From positions 1,984,001 through 2,048,000 of the forward strand of contig OZ017760.1 in assembly GCA_963969365.1 (NCBI GenBank): a DNA stretch of 64,000 nt, written 5' to 3'. The first letter of the stretch is position 1. Each line of letters begins with the position of its first letter. This stretch comes from Asterochloris sp. CNOR1. Taxonomy: Eukaryota > Chlorophyta > Trebouxiophyceae > Trebouxiales > Trebouxiaceae. The notes beneath the pieces are model-generated. The model saw only the letters and a list, made by a program, of their open reading frames with translations. It did no database searches and was not told the DNA's origin. Below are positions 33,375 to 46,000 of the stretch, in pieces. A program made the translations under genes and the position numbers.

Positions 33375-36300
33375 ATGTGGAAGGCAGGCCTCTGCCTCCT
33401 GGCAGCAGCCACCCTGGCTGCTGCCCAGAACCGCGATCTGTTGATGCGCGACCTCCAAGCCATCAGCGTAGTGGAGAATGTTAACCTGCTGTACCCAGCT
33501 CAGTATGGCCCTGGAACCCTGGACCTGCCTGCCACCTACCCAGGAGCCCAGCGGACTGTGAGCGGGCTTTTGCCAGACCAGGTGAGGGTTTGTCGCATGG
33601 TGGCAGCTCAGGTGCATGGCTGCCCTCCTCTACAAAGTGTGCAATGCTTGATGTCTGTCAACGACTGCATAGCTTCAGGGCCACTGCTGACGGCCAGCTG
33701 TGCCCCAGATGCTTTTATTCCAACTGCCACTTGTGATCATCTCAACCACAGCATGGCTGCTGCCTTTTTGTGGCCCTAGGCAGGAATGTGAGGCTGCCAG
33801 GCCTGCTGGCCTGGAGGCAAATGCATGTAGGCAAGCATTTTCATGGAGCTGACTAGTAAGTAAGCTCAGGCTGCAAAGTGTTGCCCAGCACATGCCAGGC
33901 ACTCAGCTATCTTTGCAACTCTGGGTCTGCCTGGCATGTGCTGCCCTGCCCTGCCACTTGCATTTGCCACTGCCCGCTGCCCCGTGTGCATTTTTCAGGG
34001 CCTCTGCTTGGCCATCTACAAGAGTCTGAACCCTTGCCCCATGTTCCCTGCAGGTGCACCTGACTTACCTGAACGGCACTGCTGTCGTTATCTCGTGGGC
34101 AACCGGCGCCGGCGCTATCGGCAACGCCACCACCCCCACCACACCCCTGGCTGGCTGGCAGACAGTCAATGGGCCCTTCTCCAGCATTGTGCAGATTGGC
34201 ACCAAACCCGGCGTGTACACCAACAACGCCACTGGCTACACCACCAACTGTAAGCGTGCAGCCGCCCTGCAGCAGCCCCTTGCTTGTGCAGTCAACAGTG
34301 GACGAGGCACCCTGCTGGTCACAGCTCTCCTAGCAGCACAGGAGGACCCCATCTGGCAAGCTCACGCCTGCTCTTTATGCTGCCTTGCTATCAAGGCCAC
34401 CAAATCAATGACGGGCTCATGCAGGTCTGTCACAAAGTGCCGTGTCTCCCTCCTTGACCTCAAGACATTGCTTGCCTGCAGACACCCAGACCTACACCGG
34501 CTTCCTGCTGCCCAACGGCACAGTCAATGCATCCCAGCCCAACTACAACTACACCAGCCCCCTCTTCAACCATGTCACTGTCGGTGGTCTGGTGCCTGGC
34601 ACCACGGTGTGTTTTTGTGCACCCAGCAGCCTCAGCCTTGAAGCGAGGACTGACCCATCGTGCTCTGCTGTGCCCCTGCACGCTTGGTCATTTGAGGGAA
34701 GCAGTCCTCTAGAATAGCAGATGCAGCTCTGATCTGCAGACAGCATTGTCTGGTTTGGCATGACCTTGCATGCTTCTGGGCAGCTCAGAACAGCGGTAAC
34801 TGAAGCCCCTACTCTGCCTGCAGTACTATTACAGCGTGGGCAACCCCACCCAGGGCTTCAGCACTCCCTACAACTTCACCGCCCCCCCTGCCACTGGTGA
34901 GCCACTGGCCAACAGCCCTCTGCAGCGTTGTCACTCTCCTGGTGCCGTGCGGGAGCAATGATGTCCAGTAACATACTTGCTGCCTGACCGTGTCTCCGAG
35001 GCTCGAGACAGCAATGAAGCCCAGCATGTTTTGACGACCTGCCGGCAGGCCAGCGGCCTTCCCTGAGCCCTATAACTCTGGCCTTCAAGTGGCCAGCAAG
35101 TGTACATTCTGTGGCCTCCTAGTGCCTCACACAACTTTGGCCATCCCCTCTGCAGGCAGCTATCCCCTGAGGTTTGGCGTCGTGGCTGACATTGGCTTCA
35201 CCATCAACTCCACCATCACCCTGCAGAACCTGTTCGATGATGAGCCAGAAGTGTTCACCTTGGGTGAGTGTGACCTCTCCCACTGTGTATAGCACACACT
35301 GCGTTGCTGACTGACGTAGGCAGCAACATGCAGACCAGTGTGCAGCTCACTCCTGGTGGGAGCCATTTCAGGGGCGTCTTCCTTGCTGCAGTGGGTGACT
35401 GGATCTATGCCGATGACCACAACACCATTGGTGGGCTGCACAATGCACGCTGGAAGTGATGCTTGGCACTGCAGTTCCTGCAGCTGGCTGTCTGTGCACT
35501 GCTGTGAGCCCTGCATACTGACTCTGAGTAGTCTGCCCACCATATCCAACGCCAGATGTGCCACCCAGTGCCGGAGTATTGCTCACCTGCCTGCAGACAC
35601 CAGCTGCTACTACTCCAATGGCACAGCCATCATCGTGAGTAGCTTTCTCCTGTTGCGCCCTTTGTTCTTGTGCGCCTGTCTGAGTGCAGTCAGCACCAGC
35701 TTGCACCTCATGCTGAAACACAGCAGCACTTGAATGATACGGTGTCGTGTGCTGCAGTCTGGCCTCTGTGGCAGCCCCTACGGCACCTACCAGCCTCGCT
35801 GGGACTGGTAAGCCCAGCTGCATTCTGTTGGCCATCAAACGCCGCTGCAGCATCAGTGCGGCTAGTCTCTGCTGTGCCTGAAGCCAGCTCAAAGGGCCAC
35901 CGCATCTTCCCATCCTTGAACTGTTAGGGCATGTGCCGACCTGCCTGCTGCTAAGTTGCTGCCCCTTGCTGCTGTAGGTTCCACAGGACATTCTCTTACC
36001 TCTTCTCCAGCATTCCTGTGATTCCCAACAGCGGAAAGTAAGCCTGCCTCTATTTCGGGTGTGGTTTGCAATGGATGATGTCTCATCTGACTTGCAAATG
36101 CAGTGACTGGTATTGACCTTGGCAGTTCTTGCTTCAGCTGCAAGGCACACTGCAGCCAGAAGGTGTCTGCCACCACTGACTGGACGCACAACGCTCATCC
36201 TCGTCTCCAATTACATTTGACAGGCACCACTGCTGATCACGCCTGTTGCCTGCAGCCATGAGCTTGAGCCCCAGTACAGTGGCCAGTCAGTTGGCAATGC

Positions 36301-39273
36301 CCTTCTCAACAACCAGAGCGTGCCCAACAGCCAATTCCAAAGGTGAGCGCAGCTGCATGGTGTCCAGTGGCTGATGCTTGTAGCCTGCTGTCCAACAAAA
36401 GCTTGAGATGCACGACAGCATAGGAGGCGAGCACCATCCCCCACACTGCACTGCAGCCTGTGCAAGTGGCACAGGCATGCTGTGTGTTGTGTCGCATACT
36501 TGCTACTCCAATGTCTCTTGACGTCCTGGATCCCCTGTGCTGCAGTTACCTGAATCGGTACCCCCTGGGGCTGCTGACCACGCAGGCCAACAGCGTCTCT
36601 GCCAGCAACCTGTACTACAGTGTCAACGTGGGCCCTGTGCACATGGTGGTGCTGAGGTGAGCTGTGCAGATGCTGCTGGGAGCGTCCAGCTGTAGGTGGC
36701 TGGGAAGTCACCCGCACTGCGACCCTGGCACCCTGGATGTGCAGCAGTCTGAAGCATAGCATCAAGTCTGCTGGGCTTGCATGACCATGCTGATAAATGG
36801 GAGTTGCTGCATCTTAACTGGCTTGCGTGACTGATATCTTCACCTGTATCCCTCAGCAACTTCACCCCATGTGCTGAGGGCAGTGCTGAGCTCAATCCCA
36901 CCTGCATGTGTCACAGCCTGCTGACTCCCACCGCTGTCTGCCTGCAGCAACTATGTTGCCTTCGCAAAGGGCAGCCCTCAGTATAACTGGCTGGTGAAAG
37001 ACCTGCAGACCTACAACCGCACCGCCACCCCCTGGCTGGTGGCCCAGTGGCATGCCCCTTGGTACTCCACCTACACTTCCCACTACAAGGTGAGAGGCTC
37101 TCGTGTGATGCACAGTGCTTGGTGGCTACTTGTTTGCGAGCACAGACCTCTGCGCCGTGGAAGCAGTGCTGTTAAAAGCAAAGTAGGGCTGGGTTTGCCC
37201 GTCTCTATCATGTGAAAGCATTCAAGCACATCCTGGAGCCTCCAGGCAGCTGCGTCCTGGTGTGTTCCTGAGCATTCAGTACTCCTCCTGTATCTCTTAC
37301 TGCCAGAGTGGTGGCTGATTGTGCATTGTTTTTGTGGTCAGTAGAGAGAGGTTCATGCATGTTGGGCGGGCATTCTTGGCGCTTGGATCCTTTTGCATTG
37401 TGCAGACTTCCAGGCGGATCTTGAGCCTTCAGGCAGCGCATGGTGTCTTCCTGTGCAGTCATGAACACCCAGTGCAGGATCAAGGCAGTTTGTGCCCACA
37501 GGCTGCTGTTGGCGTTTACTTCCCTGCGCAAATAGGCACCTAACTGGTGTGCTCACCCTTGTAGGAGAATGAGTGCATGAGGGAGGCCATGGAGCCCATC
37601 TTCTACGCCGCGGGTGTCGACATTGCTCTGCTGGGCCACCTGCATGCCTATGAGGTGAGTTTTGCTGCTTGACAATGCATGAACCATGTGCTCTGGCCTC
37701 ACGAAGCGCAAAGAGCTCAGCTCAAGCTTGCTGGGGCCATGTTAGGGGAGCTGGTGTGTTAGCGTAGTTGCTTGGTAGGCTTGTCGGCTGTTTGCTGTTG
37801 ATCTATGCCGGTCTGTGGGGGTTTTACAGCCAATGGCAACTCATGCCATGGTTGCTGGCTTGGTTGCTGTCCTGCCTGGTGGTCTGCACCACAGCTGACG
37901 CCCCATCATGGCTGTAGATGACACTGTCCATGCTCTGCTGCAGAGGACAAATCCTGTGTACAATTACAATGTCAACCAGTGCGGCACAGTCCACATCACT
38001 GTGAGTATTGGGACTGCCTTGCATCAACTTGAGCACAAACAAGATTACTTCTCCTTGCTCAGTCTGCCTGAGCTGCATGCAGCAGGGACAGCGGGCAACA
38101 TTCACTCATGCCTCCTGCAGATGGGTGACGGTGGCAACATCGAGGGGCTTTACCAGACATACGTTGACCAGCCAGGCGCCTGCCCCTACAATGCCACCAC
38201 CGCTAAGGGCAGTGTGGCCACCTATCAGGTGCAAAAGCACCTTCATCTCTGTTCTGGCCTGACCATTGCATTGGCATACAGTCGCTTCTGTGTCATGCTC
38301 AGGGCAACCTTGAGCCTGGCATCGCGCAGCCAGCCAAGCCCGGCAGGTCTCCTGCAACTGTGACTACAGCATGAGCCATGTGAAAGCTGTGAGCCTTGAT
38401 ATCTACCTGCTGCAGCATGCAGCACTAACCCTCCTGTGTTGGGCTTTGCAGCCCGGTGGCTACTGCCCCAGCTTTACCTACAACGCCTCAGACCCTGCCA
38501 CCAACGGTGGCTTCTGCCCTACCAGCCAGCCTGCCTGGAGCGCCTTCAGGCAGCCGGCCTTTGGTCACGGCATCCTGACCTTTGAGAACTCCACCCATGC
38601 TCTGTGGCAGTGGAACAGGTGGGACTGCTGCCTGATCTGGGAAACTTGGTCTCTTGTCGGTTCTTTCTAATTTGATGCTCGATCTGATGATTTGGTTGCA
38701 GTGCCAAGTCTCCTGTCCCCCAGCCCAAGTCTGCTTCTGTGGAGCTTTGAGCCATGACAAGGCCGTCTGTTGTTCAATTCAAAACACAGGGGGAACACCT
38801 GAGACAGCATCTTTGTGTTTTGTGCAGGAATGTGGATGCCTTGCCCGTGGAGCTCGACAGCATCTACATCATCAGGGTGAGCTTTGACTTTGTGCTCTGC
38901 TGATCTGCAGGGCTTATGATGTGTGCCCAGGCTGCCTGCCTCAGAAATGTGTGCCTTTCTGCTGACTGTCCCCACGCTGCTGGCCCCATACCGCATGCCA
39001 CATGCCACATGCTGCCTGCTCCAGACTGCAGCCTTTCTGATGCTGCTTGGGAAGCTCAGCCACAAGTGTCTTGCCATTGTGCTGGACACCATTTTGCTTC
39101 TGTTTCAGAGATCAGCAGGTGCCCAGCTATTGACTGTGCCTGCCTCTGTTGCCATGCAGGACACGACTTGTGCCAACAAGAACAATGGAGCACTCAATGC
39201 TGCCATCCAGAGTGTTGCAGCCGCCCCTGCCCCCGCACCATCCTCTTCGGCGTCCCTCGCTGCAGCAGGCTGA
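33375..39273 (+). CDS. Purple acid phosphatase, secreted
   Basis: Eighteen exons in consistent phase encode 606 residues: 33375-33581, 34054-34249, 34482-34606, 34824-34896, 35156-35263, 35392-35430, 35597-35634, 35758-35807, 35978-36037, 36256-36342, 36546-36656, 36948-37089, 37565-37654, 37944-38000, 38121-38228, 38452-38618, 38828-38876 and 39160-39273. A signal peptide (MWKAGLCLLAAATLAAAQ) is followed by a fibronectin-like N-terminal domain and a metallophosphoesterase domain. All seven metal ligands of the Fe(III)-Zn/Mn/Fe(II) centre are present: D212 (ADIG), D239 and Y242 (GDWIY), N299 (GNHE, split by an intron), H400 (QWH), H437 and H439 (GHLH). Many NxT/S sites fit an extracellular or vacuolar enzyme releasing phosphate from esters. 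The tail is Ala/Pro/Ser-rich. An alternative reading after the acceptor near 38700 would end early. Confidence 0.93.
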
Positions 39274-40095
39274 TTTTGCCCAGCCTTTTGCACTTCAGCC
39301 TGCCTGTGACACACCGTCAAAGCTATGTAGTACAGAGTTTTATGCAAAATGGCACAGTTTCCGCACAATAGAACCAGGCCTCTTCGTCCAGAATTGTTGG
39401 CGCATGCCACATCGTGGCGCTTTCGAACAACAGCCATGAGTGCCTTATGAAGGGCAAGCCCAGCACAGCTGACCATGTGTTTTGACTGTTCAAGATGCTA
39501 TGCGCATTGCATTTGCCCAGTGAATGCCACACTTTGCCCATTTATGCATCGAAAGGGCAGTAAGTGTTGACTACCGGGAGATTCTGTTGGTCCTCGAGCA
39601 CGGCATTGTTGCAGGATGAGGCTGTCATTGCATGGTCTGGCAGGCTGGCTTACCCTCAACAAGTGAAACTCCATGTGTGTCAGGTAGGTTCCCGATAGCC
39701 GTGATACGGAAGCCAGTAATCTTTCCATTTCGACAGGCAGGATACAGCTAGCGAAGGAGTTTTGCAGAGTCCCTGCAGATCTTGCTTGCCACTGAGTCAC
39801 CATGCAGTGAGTGCCCAGACCCTGCTGAGCTGACGACCCCGAAGCCCAGCATCCCAGCATCCAACGCACATCAACTGCAATGGGGTTGCTGCATGCATAC
39901 TTGCAGCAACCATGGATATGCCTGCCACTACGATGAGCACATCTGCACATGCATTACAAGACACGCCTTGTCTGGGTGCCTTGCCAGCCTCACGAGAGAT
40001 CAGCACTGATGATCCTGCATGCTTCAGGCATGACTGACAACACAGCTGCTGTCATGCCTCCCCAGTCTCACAAAGCGCCTGCCTGGTGCAGGACC
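39274..40095. other. Intergenic stretch between phosphatase and aldehyde dehydrogenase
   Basis: About 0.8 kb between two plus-strand genes. It should contain the phosphatase 3' untranslated region and the aldehyde dehydrogenase promoter. No TATA box, repeat or RNA gene was recognised, and no TGTAA signal near the phosphatase stop. Confidence 0.5.
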
Positions 40096-43000
40096 ATGCA
40101 CACTCAGCGTGCTGCGATGCGCCAGGGGCAGCTGCGCGCAGCAGTCCCTGCACAGCAGCGTGTGCAGACTCCCTGCTCTGTGCGAAAGCAGGGTCGCTGT
40201 GGGTCTCAGATCAGGGCTGCAGCTACTGTCGAGGCTGAGCAAATCAAGAAATATATCAAGGGCATCAAGCCCAAGGTGAGCTGCAGCACAAGGCGTATGG
40301 TATGGGCGTGGGTGTTCCTTGTGAGCACTGGGCTATCTTGTCCTCGAAACAGTCACATGGTCCCTCTCTGTGGCCTGCCAAGCAATGACAGCTCATTCAC
40401 GCTTCCTGGAAGCTCCGGTTGACACATTTTGCATGGTTGTCGCCTCCTCTGCATGGCCAATGCTGAGCAGACACTGGCCGAATGCCTCACACTGTGTCTG
40501 TGCCAGAGGGCCAGCTCAGGAGGCTTTGCCACCCTGGTGCAGCCCTGTGTTGTCTGCCGAAATGGAGTGCACCGGCTGTCACCCCTTGTAGCTTAATATC
40601 TTCCACTACCACTCAGTTCAATTTTGGGCATTGTCCCTGGTCTTGGCCAGTGACAAGCAGTGTGTGGTGACATGGACGCAAGGCAGAAGCTGAGCCTGGC
40701 CTCGATGCTGCTGCAGCTGCTGATTGATGGCAAGTTTGTGGACGCCCGCAGCGGGAAGGTCTTTGGCACAGAGGTGAGCAACATGTTCCTGGCGGTCTGG
40801 CTCCATCCTCTGGTGTGGGCTGCAAGGTCTCGCCCGTACTGCTCGGTCAAGCGTGTGTTCAGCAGGCGGCTTGAGACACCCCCTGGGGGTGCCCACTCTT
40901 GAGGATCCGCATCTCAACCCCTGGAGGCCAGCATGGTCAAGGAAGCCTCTCCCTGAGATAGCCTCTCCCTACTTCAATGCCCATACACGGGCTCATCACG
41001 CACAGCCAAGAGCATCAAGCAATGAGCAACCCATAACGTGCCAAGGTCGACTCTGCCTGCCTGCCAGGACCCCCGCACAGGTGAGATGATCATGGACGTG
41101 GCCGAGGCTGGGGCAGAGGATGTGGACCTGGCAGTGAAGGCAGCCCGCAAGGTAAGCTGAGCATCGATGCACTTTTCTGCTGCCTGGGGTGGTTGTCTGA
41201 CAATATCTAACTGCTCAGAGCATGTTAGCAAGTATGCAGTGCTGCGCTGTGTTGCCTTGTTCTAGCCGCTGACGTATTCCATGTTCTGTACTGTGAATGC
41301 GGGGGGGACAGGAGCACTCACACCAGGATTGGGCTGTGGCTTGACCATTTGCGGCAGCCTGCAAGCGGGCTAGCCCTTCTGCGGCCAGCTTTTTTGTTTT
41401 TGTTGCAAATCGCTGTACAAAATGCGCTGGAGCAGCAATGTGGACAGGACGCCTCGGCAAATGTGTTGTCATATGTCGCTGTGCCTCATGCAGGCCCTGC
41501 TCAGCTAAGGCTTGATGGCCCTGCAGGCCGGGAAATCTTTGCGTGATACCCCGTCACTTTACCGCACTGCTGCCTCACCCTGCAGGCATGTGACAGAACT
41601 CTCTGACCCACAGGCAGCTGGGCTTGCGTCAGGTTATCTCTGCGTGGGTCTGTCTGCCTGCCTGACTGGTTGTGAGCAGCCTCCTAACAGCACATGAGGC
41701 CTGAGTGTCGGCAACAGGAGCAGGCTGCAATGCAATACCTGCAGCTCCGGGCCCAGCAGGGCTGCCAGTCAGCTGATCTTCTTGAGGACTGTACTGCGCT
41801 GCCCCATCCCTGCAGGCCTTTGACAAGGGCCCCTGGCCCCGCATGACGGGCCGCGAGCGTGGGAACATCATGCGCAAGTTTGCTGCCCTGATCGAGGAAA
41901 ACATCGATGAGCTGGCTGTCCTGGAGTCCCTGGACAATGGCAAGCCATTTAAATACTCCAGGTAGGGCAATGAAGACTGGCAACACTCTTGCAGGGGCAA
42001 AGTGCACTAGGCACCTCTTCGAAACTCCTGGCTCAATGGGTTGGTCAGCTGTGCTCTGTGGTAGTAGAGGCCTGCGTTGAGCGTTGCAAGCAGAGTCTTT
42101 GGATACAGGGCAGCAGCTGTCAAGCAGCTGCAGCGCACACCTATCCTCAGGTCGTGAAAGTTGACGGCGCACATGAATGGGCCGTCAGACTGCTGCTGCT
42201 ACTGAGGTGCCTGCTGGAGCATTGCCACAGTCTATCAGGCTCCTCACCGTGACAGTCAGGCCTGCTGCATGAGTCAGGCTTACTGCATGTGCCAGCGGCT
42301 TACTTCAAGTGCCCGCAGGAACCATAACCTGTCCCAGTGTGTGGTGAACAGTCCATACCTGTCCCTGCCCCTTAGATCGCCTGTTGCAGCCCTGCCACGT
42401 GCCTGCAGAAAGCACGTGACACCTTACGCAACACCCTGGTCACATATTGTGTGCAGGAATACCGACCTGCCTCAGTGTGTGGAGCACATCCACTACTACG
42501 CGGGGTGGGCTGACAAGATCCATGGCAAGGTCATCCCCGTCAATGGTGAGATGATGGCCTACACCTACAAGGAGCCCATTGGCGTGGTTGGTCAGATCAT
42601 CCCGTGGTAGGTGTCGCTGCCTGGCAGGCTGCTGAGGGGTTGTAGATACCCTGCTGGGATTGCTGCTGTCTGTTGCAGGGGCAGGGTGGCCAATGGGAGG
42701 TGTCTGAAGGCATGCTAGACTGGCTGCCTCTGGTGTCCTGCCTGCACATGCAAGGAGGGTGTCGATGTGTTCGACCAGGTCTGTCCTGGTGCCGGCATGA
42801 GCACAGGGCAAGGTCAGCCATGTGGCTGCTGGGGTTTCGGGTTTAGTCTGAGGCGCCACCTGCTCAGAATGTGAAAGCAGGGTCGTCTGACTCCTGCCTG
42901 CTGTGGCTTATCATCTGCACGTCTCATCAGCCTCCTGCCTGGTGTGTTGTTTCCACCTACAAGGAGCCCATCCCCACTTCTTTCCATGGTGATGTTGCTG

Positions 43001-46000
43001 GCCTACACGGCCGCTGGTTTGGGGCAGAGGCTTGCTTGTGGGCTTATGAACAGCTGCCAGGCTGCTGTATCGCTGTTGAAATGCGCAATTCAGGAAATGT
43101 TCCAGGGTCATCCCAGATCAGCATGTGGGGCATCTCACTGCTTGGCTCCTTGATGACAGAATCTGGGAGGTTGCCCATGGCCTTCAAGCACAGGTTCGGC
43201 TGCGCTGTTGCCAGCTTACTTGCTGGTGGCCCTGATTCTGCCGGCGGGCAAAAATGTATCTGAACATCTGTCTATCGCGTACCTTTTGGGGATGCCCTGA
43301 GCACTCCTCACGCAGTGTTGCTTTGTCGTGCTGCAGGAACTTCCCACTCCTTATGGCGTGCTGGTGAGTCTTTGTGCTGTACTGCAGCATTGGCTGCCAC
43401 CAACACAACCTCTGCCCATATCCATGCCTAGCACAGAGACATGGAAGGCACTGCCAGCAGTCAGCCAGCACACTGCCTTGTGCATGGCACATGCCAATGT
43501 AGCTGTTGCCCAACTGATGTCATGCGCTGCTCTGACACAGTCTTACCTTTGCAGGAAGCTGGGCCCTGCACTGGCCACTGGTTGCACAGTCGTGATGAAG
43601 GTGAGGAGCTTTGTTTGTCAGCCAGCATCAGCAGTCAGAACCCACCAGGATGTGATGCAATTCTGAGTCTGTGCTCCCTGCTGCCCCTTGTGCTGTCCAG
43701 ATAAGCAGGACTGTTGCCTGCTCGTTGCGGGTGTGAGAGCTGTGCGCAGAGCTCTCCTTGCGAGCAGGGCTCTGCTTGCGAGTTCTCTGCACAGCTGTCC
43801 AGAAAACGTGCAAGCAAGAAATCACGCAAGCAACACAGCCTGCACAGCCCAGGTCATGACTGGCTGGCTGCTGGTGTGCAGGTGGCAGAGCAGACCCCCC
43901 TGTCTGCGTTGAGGCTTGGAGAGCTTGCACTGGAGGCAGGCGTCCCCCCTGGCGTCATCAACGTGCTGCCCGGCGATGGCCCAGGGGCAGGCGCGGCTGT
44001 GGCCAAGCACTCTGGCATCGACAAGGTGCGTCACACAGCTGCATAAATTCAAGTGTTGAATCCTGCACTTGATGTTCAGCCCCCGGGGCAGCAGACGCAA
44101 TCTGCGTGAAGGGGGGTGCCAGGCAGGCAAGGGGTTCATGCCAGGGGTGCAGACCAGGCAGCCTCCTGTTGCCATCAGGCCATGCGCAGCTGTGGCCAGG
44201 CTGGGGTCAGCTGCAGCAACACTGCAAAGACACACATCTCTGCTGTGCTCTTTCAGGGCGCAGCAGGCAGGCAGAGTGGGCAGCCGCCTGTGCCTCTGTT
44301 TCGATCCTCCTGCCAATCCTGCAAACACTTGCTGACAGCAGGCAAATCCACTACAAGCAAGGTGGCCTTCTGGTGGCATGCAGCAAGCTGTCCAATGCAC
44401 TCCCTGCCTCAGTCCATCACTTCTTCCCCGCTGCAGTGCCCCATGCACCCCCAAGTACACACCCTGGCCTGGCTCTGAAGCGGATGAGACTCGTCACGGG
44501 CACAAAACCCTCCGTCACGTCAACTGCTTGCAAGAGCTGCCTGCACCCATCCTGCAGCACCTGCCAATCTTTCTCAGGTAGTGCCTGTGGCTCAGTGACT
44601 TGCCCACCCCTCTCTCGTGCTCTGCAGTGCGCTTTCACGGGCAGCACAGAGGTCGGCAAGCTCATCATGAAGCAGGCAGCCGACTTCATCAAGCCGGTCA
44701 CCCTGGAGCTGGGCGGCAAGTCCCCCTGCATCATCTGCCCCGATGCAGACCTGGACCAGGCAGTGGAGGGCGCCCACTTTGCGCTGTTCTTCAACATGGT
44801 GAGGCGCTGCCCTGCACTGCATGGTGGAGGGTGGACTGGGTAGACTCCGTGGGTAGCTAGTACAGATCTGGGCGGTGCTGTGGAGGGCACCCCCTCATTG
44901 CTGTGCATGGAGACAGGGGTTGCGGCAGCCTGCAGCTGTGGATGGGAGCATGAAGGTGATGGCAGTCATCTGGTAGCAGCGTAGGGCACCCACTCATTGC
45001 TGTGCATGGAGACAGGGCTTGCGGCAGCCTGCAGATGTGGAGGCCACCCTCTGGTAGCAGCGTTGACAAGGCATTCAGCAGGGACACATGTGACCTGGTC
45101 ATTCTGGTTGGATGAGGCACGACATTGCAGACGCCTTGTTGTCCATCAGTAGGTGCGGGGCCACCAAGGACCTTGGTGCACCTCCCTCAGCACCTGCAGG
45201 ATGTCGTCCCTTGCCCTCTCTTTGTGATGCCCTCCCTCTGCCCTCTCTTTGTGGTGTCCACTAAGGTGTGAGGTTGTTTGCTGTACAGGTCATCTCTCTG
45301 CTCACTATCTGAATACCTGCGCCTGTAAGGTGCACTGCTGCACAGCCAGCTCCCTCACCTTTGCCAATGAAGATCTCAGCTCTTCTGGCTTCACATGGTT
45401 CTGCGCCCTGCAGGGCAGGTGCTGCATCCAGGGCCACCCTCCCGTCTGCCTGAGAAGGACCTCTGCAAGTTGCCCAGAGCACCCCAGCAGACTAGTGTGC
45501 CCTCCTGTTGTGTGCCTGCAGGCCCAGTGCTGCATGGCCAGCTCCCAGACCATTGTGCATGGACTATGTGCTCCCTGCCGGCCCGTGCTCTGCACTGCAC
45601 TGCAGTCCCTCGACCCTCTGTGCAGCTACGCAGGATGCGTTGTAAAGGTCTTGCCATGCACGGTGTGCAGGGCCAGTGCTGTACAGCCGGCTCCCGCACG
45701 TTTGTCCACGAAGACATCTATGACGAGTTTGTCAAGCGGGCCAAGGCGCGTGCAGAGAACCACAAGGTCGGGGACCCCTTCCAGGACGACACCGAGCAGG
45801 GCCCGCAGGTAATATGCTCTGCTTGAATGATGACGTAAGCTGACTTGCGCAGGCGGGCTTTGTCCTGAGGGGCTTGTATCAGGCAGCCGTATTCAAGCCA
45901 GAACGATAGCGTTTGGGAGAGGTGCTGATCGTGCAGCATCTAAACACTACTGTACACACCTGCAAGCAGCAAGAGGTTGAAGCTCTGGCCAGCGACCTTG

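Noticed and set aside
38700-38750. Alternative phosphatase 3' exon reading SAKSPVPQPKSASVEL then stop
   Set aside because: The acceptor is plausible, but the exon at 38828 restores the family-typical segment RNVDALPVELDSIYIIR, so it was kept only as a possible minor splice form.
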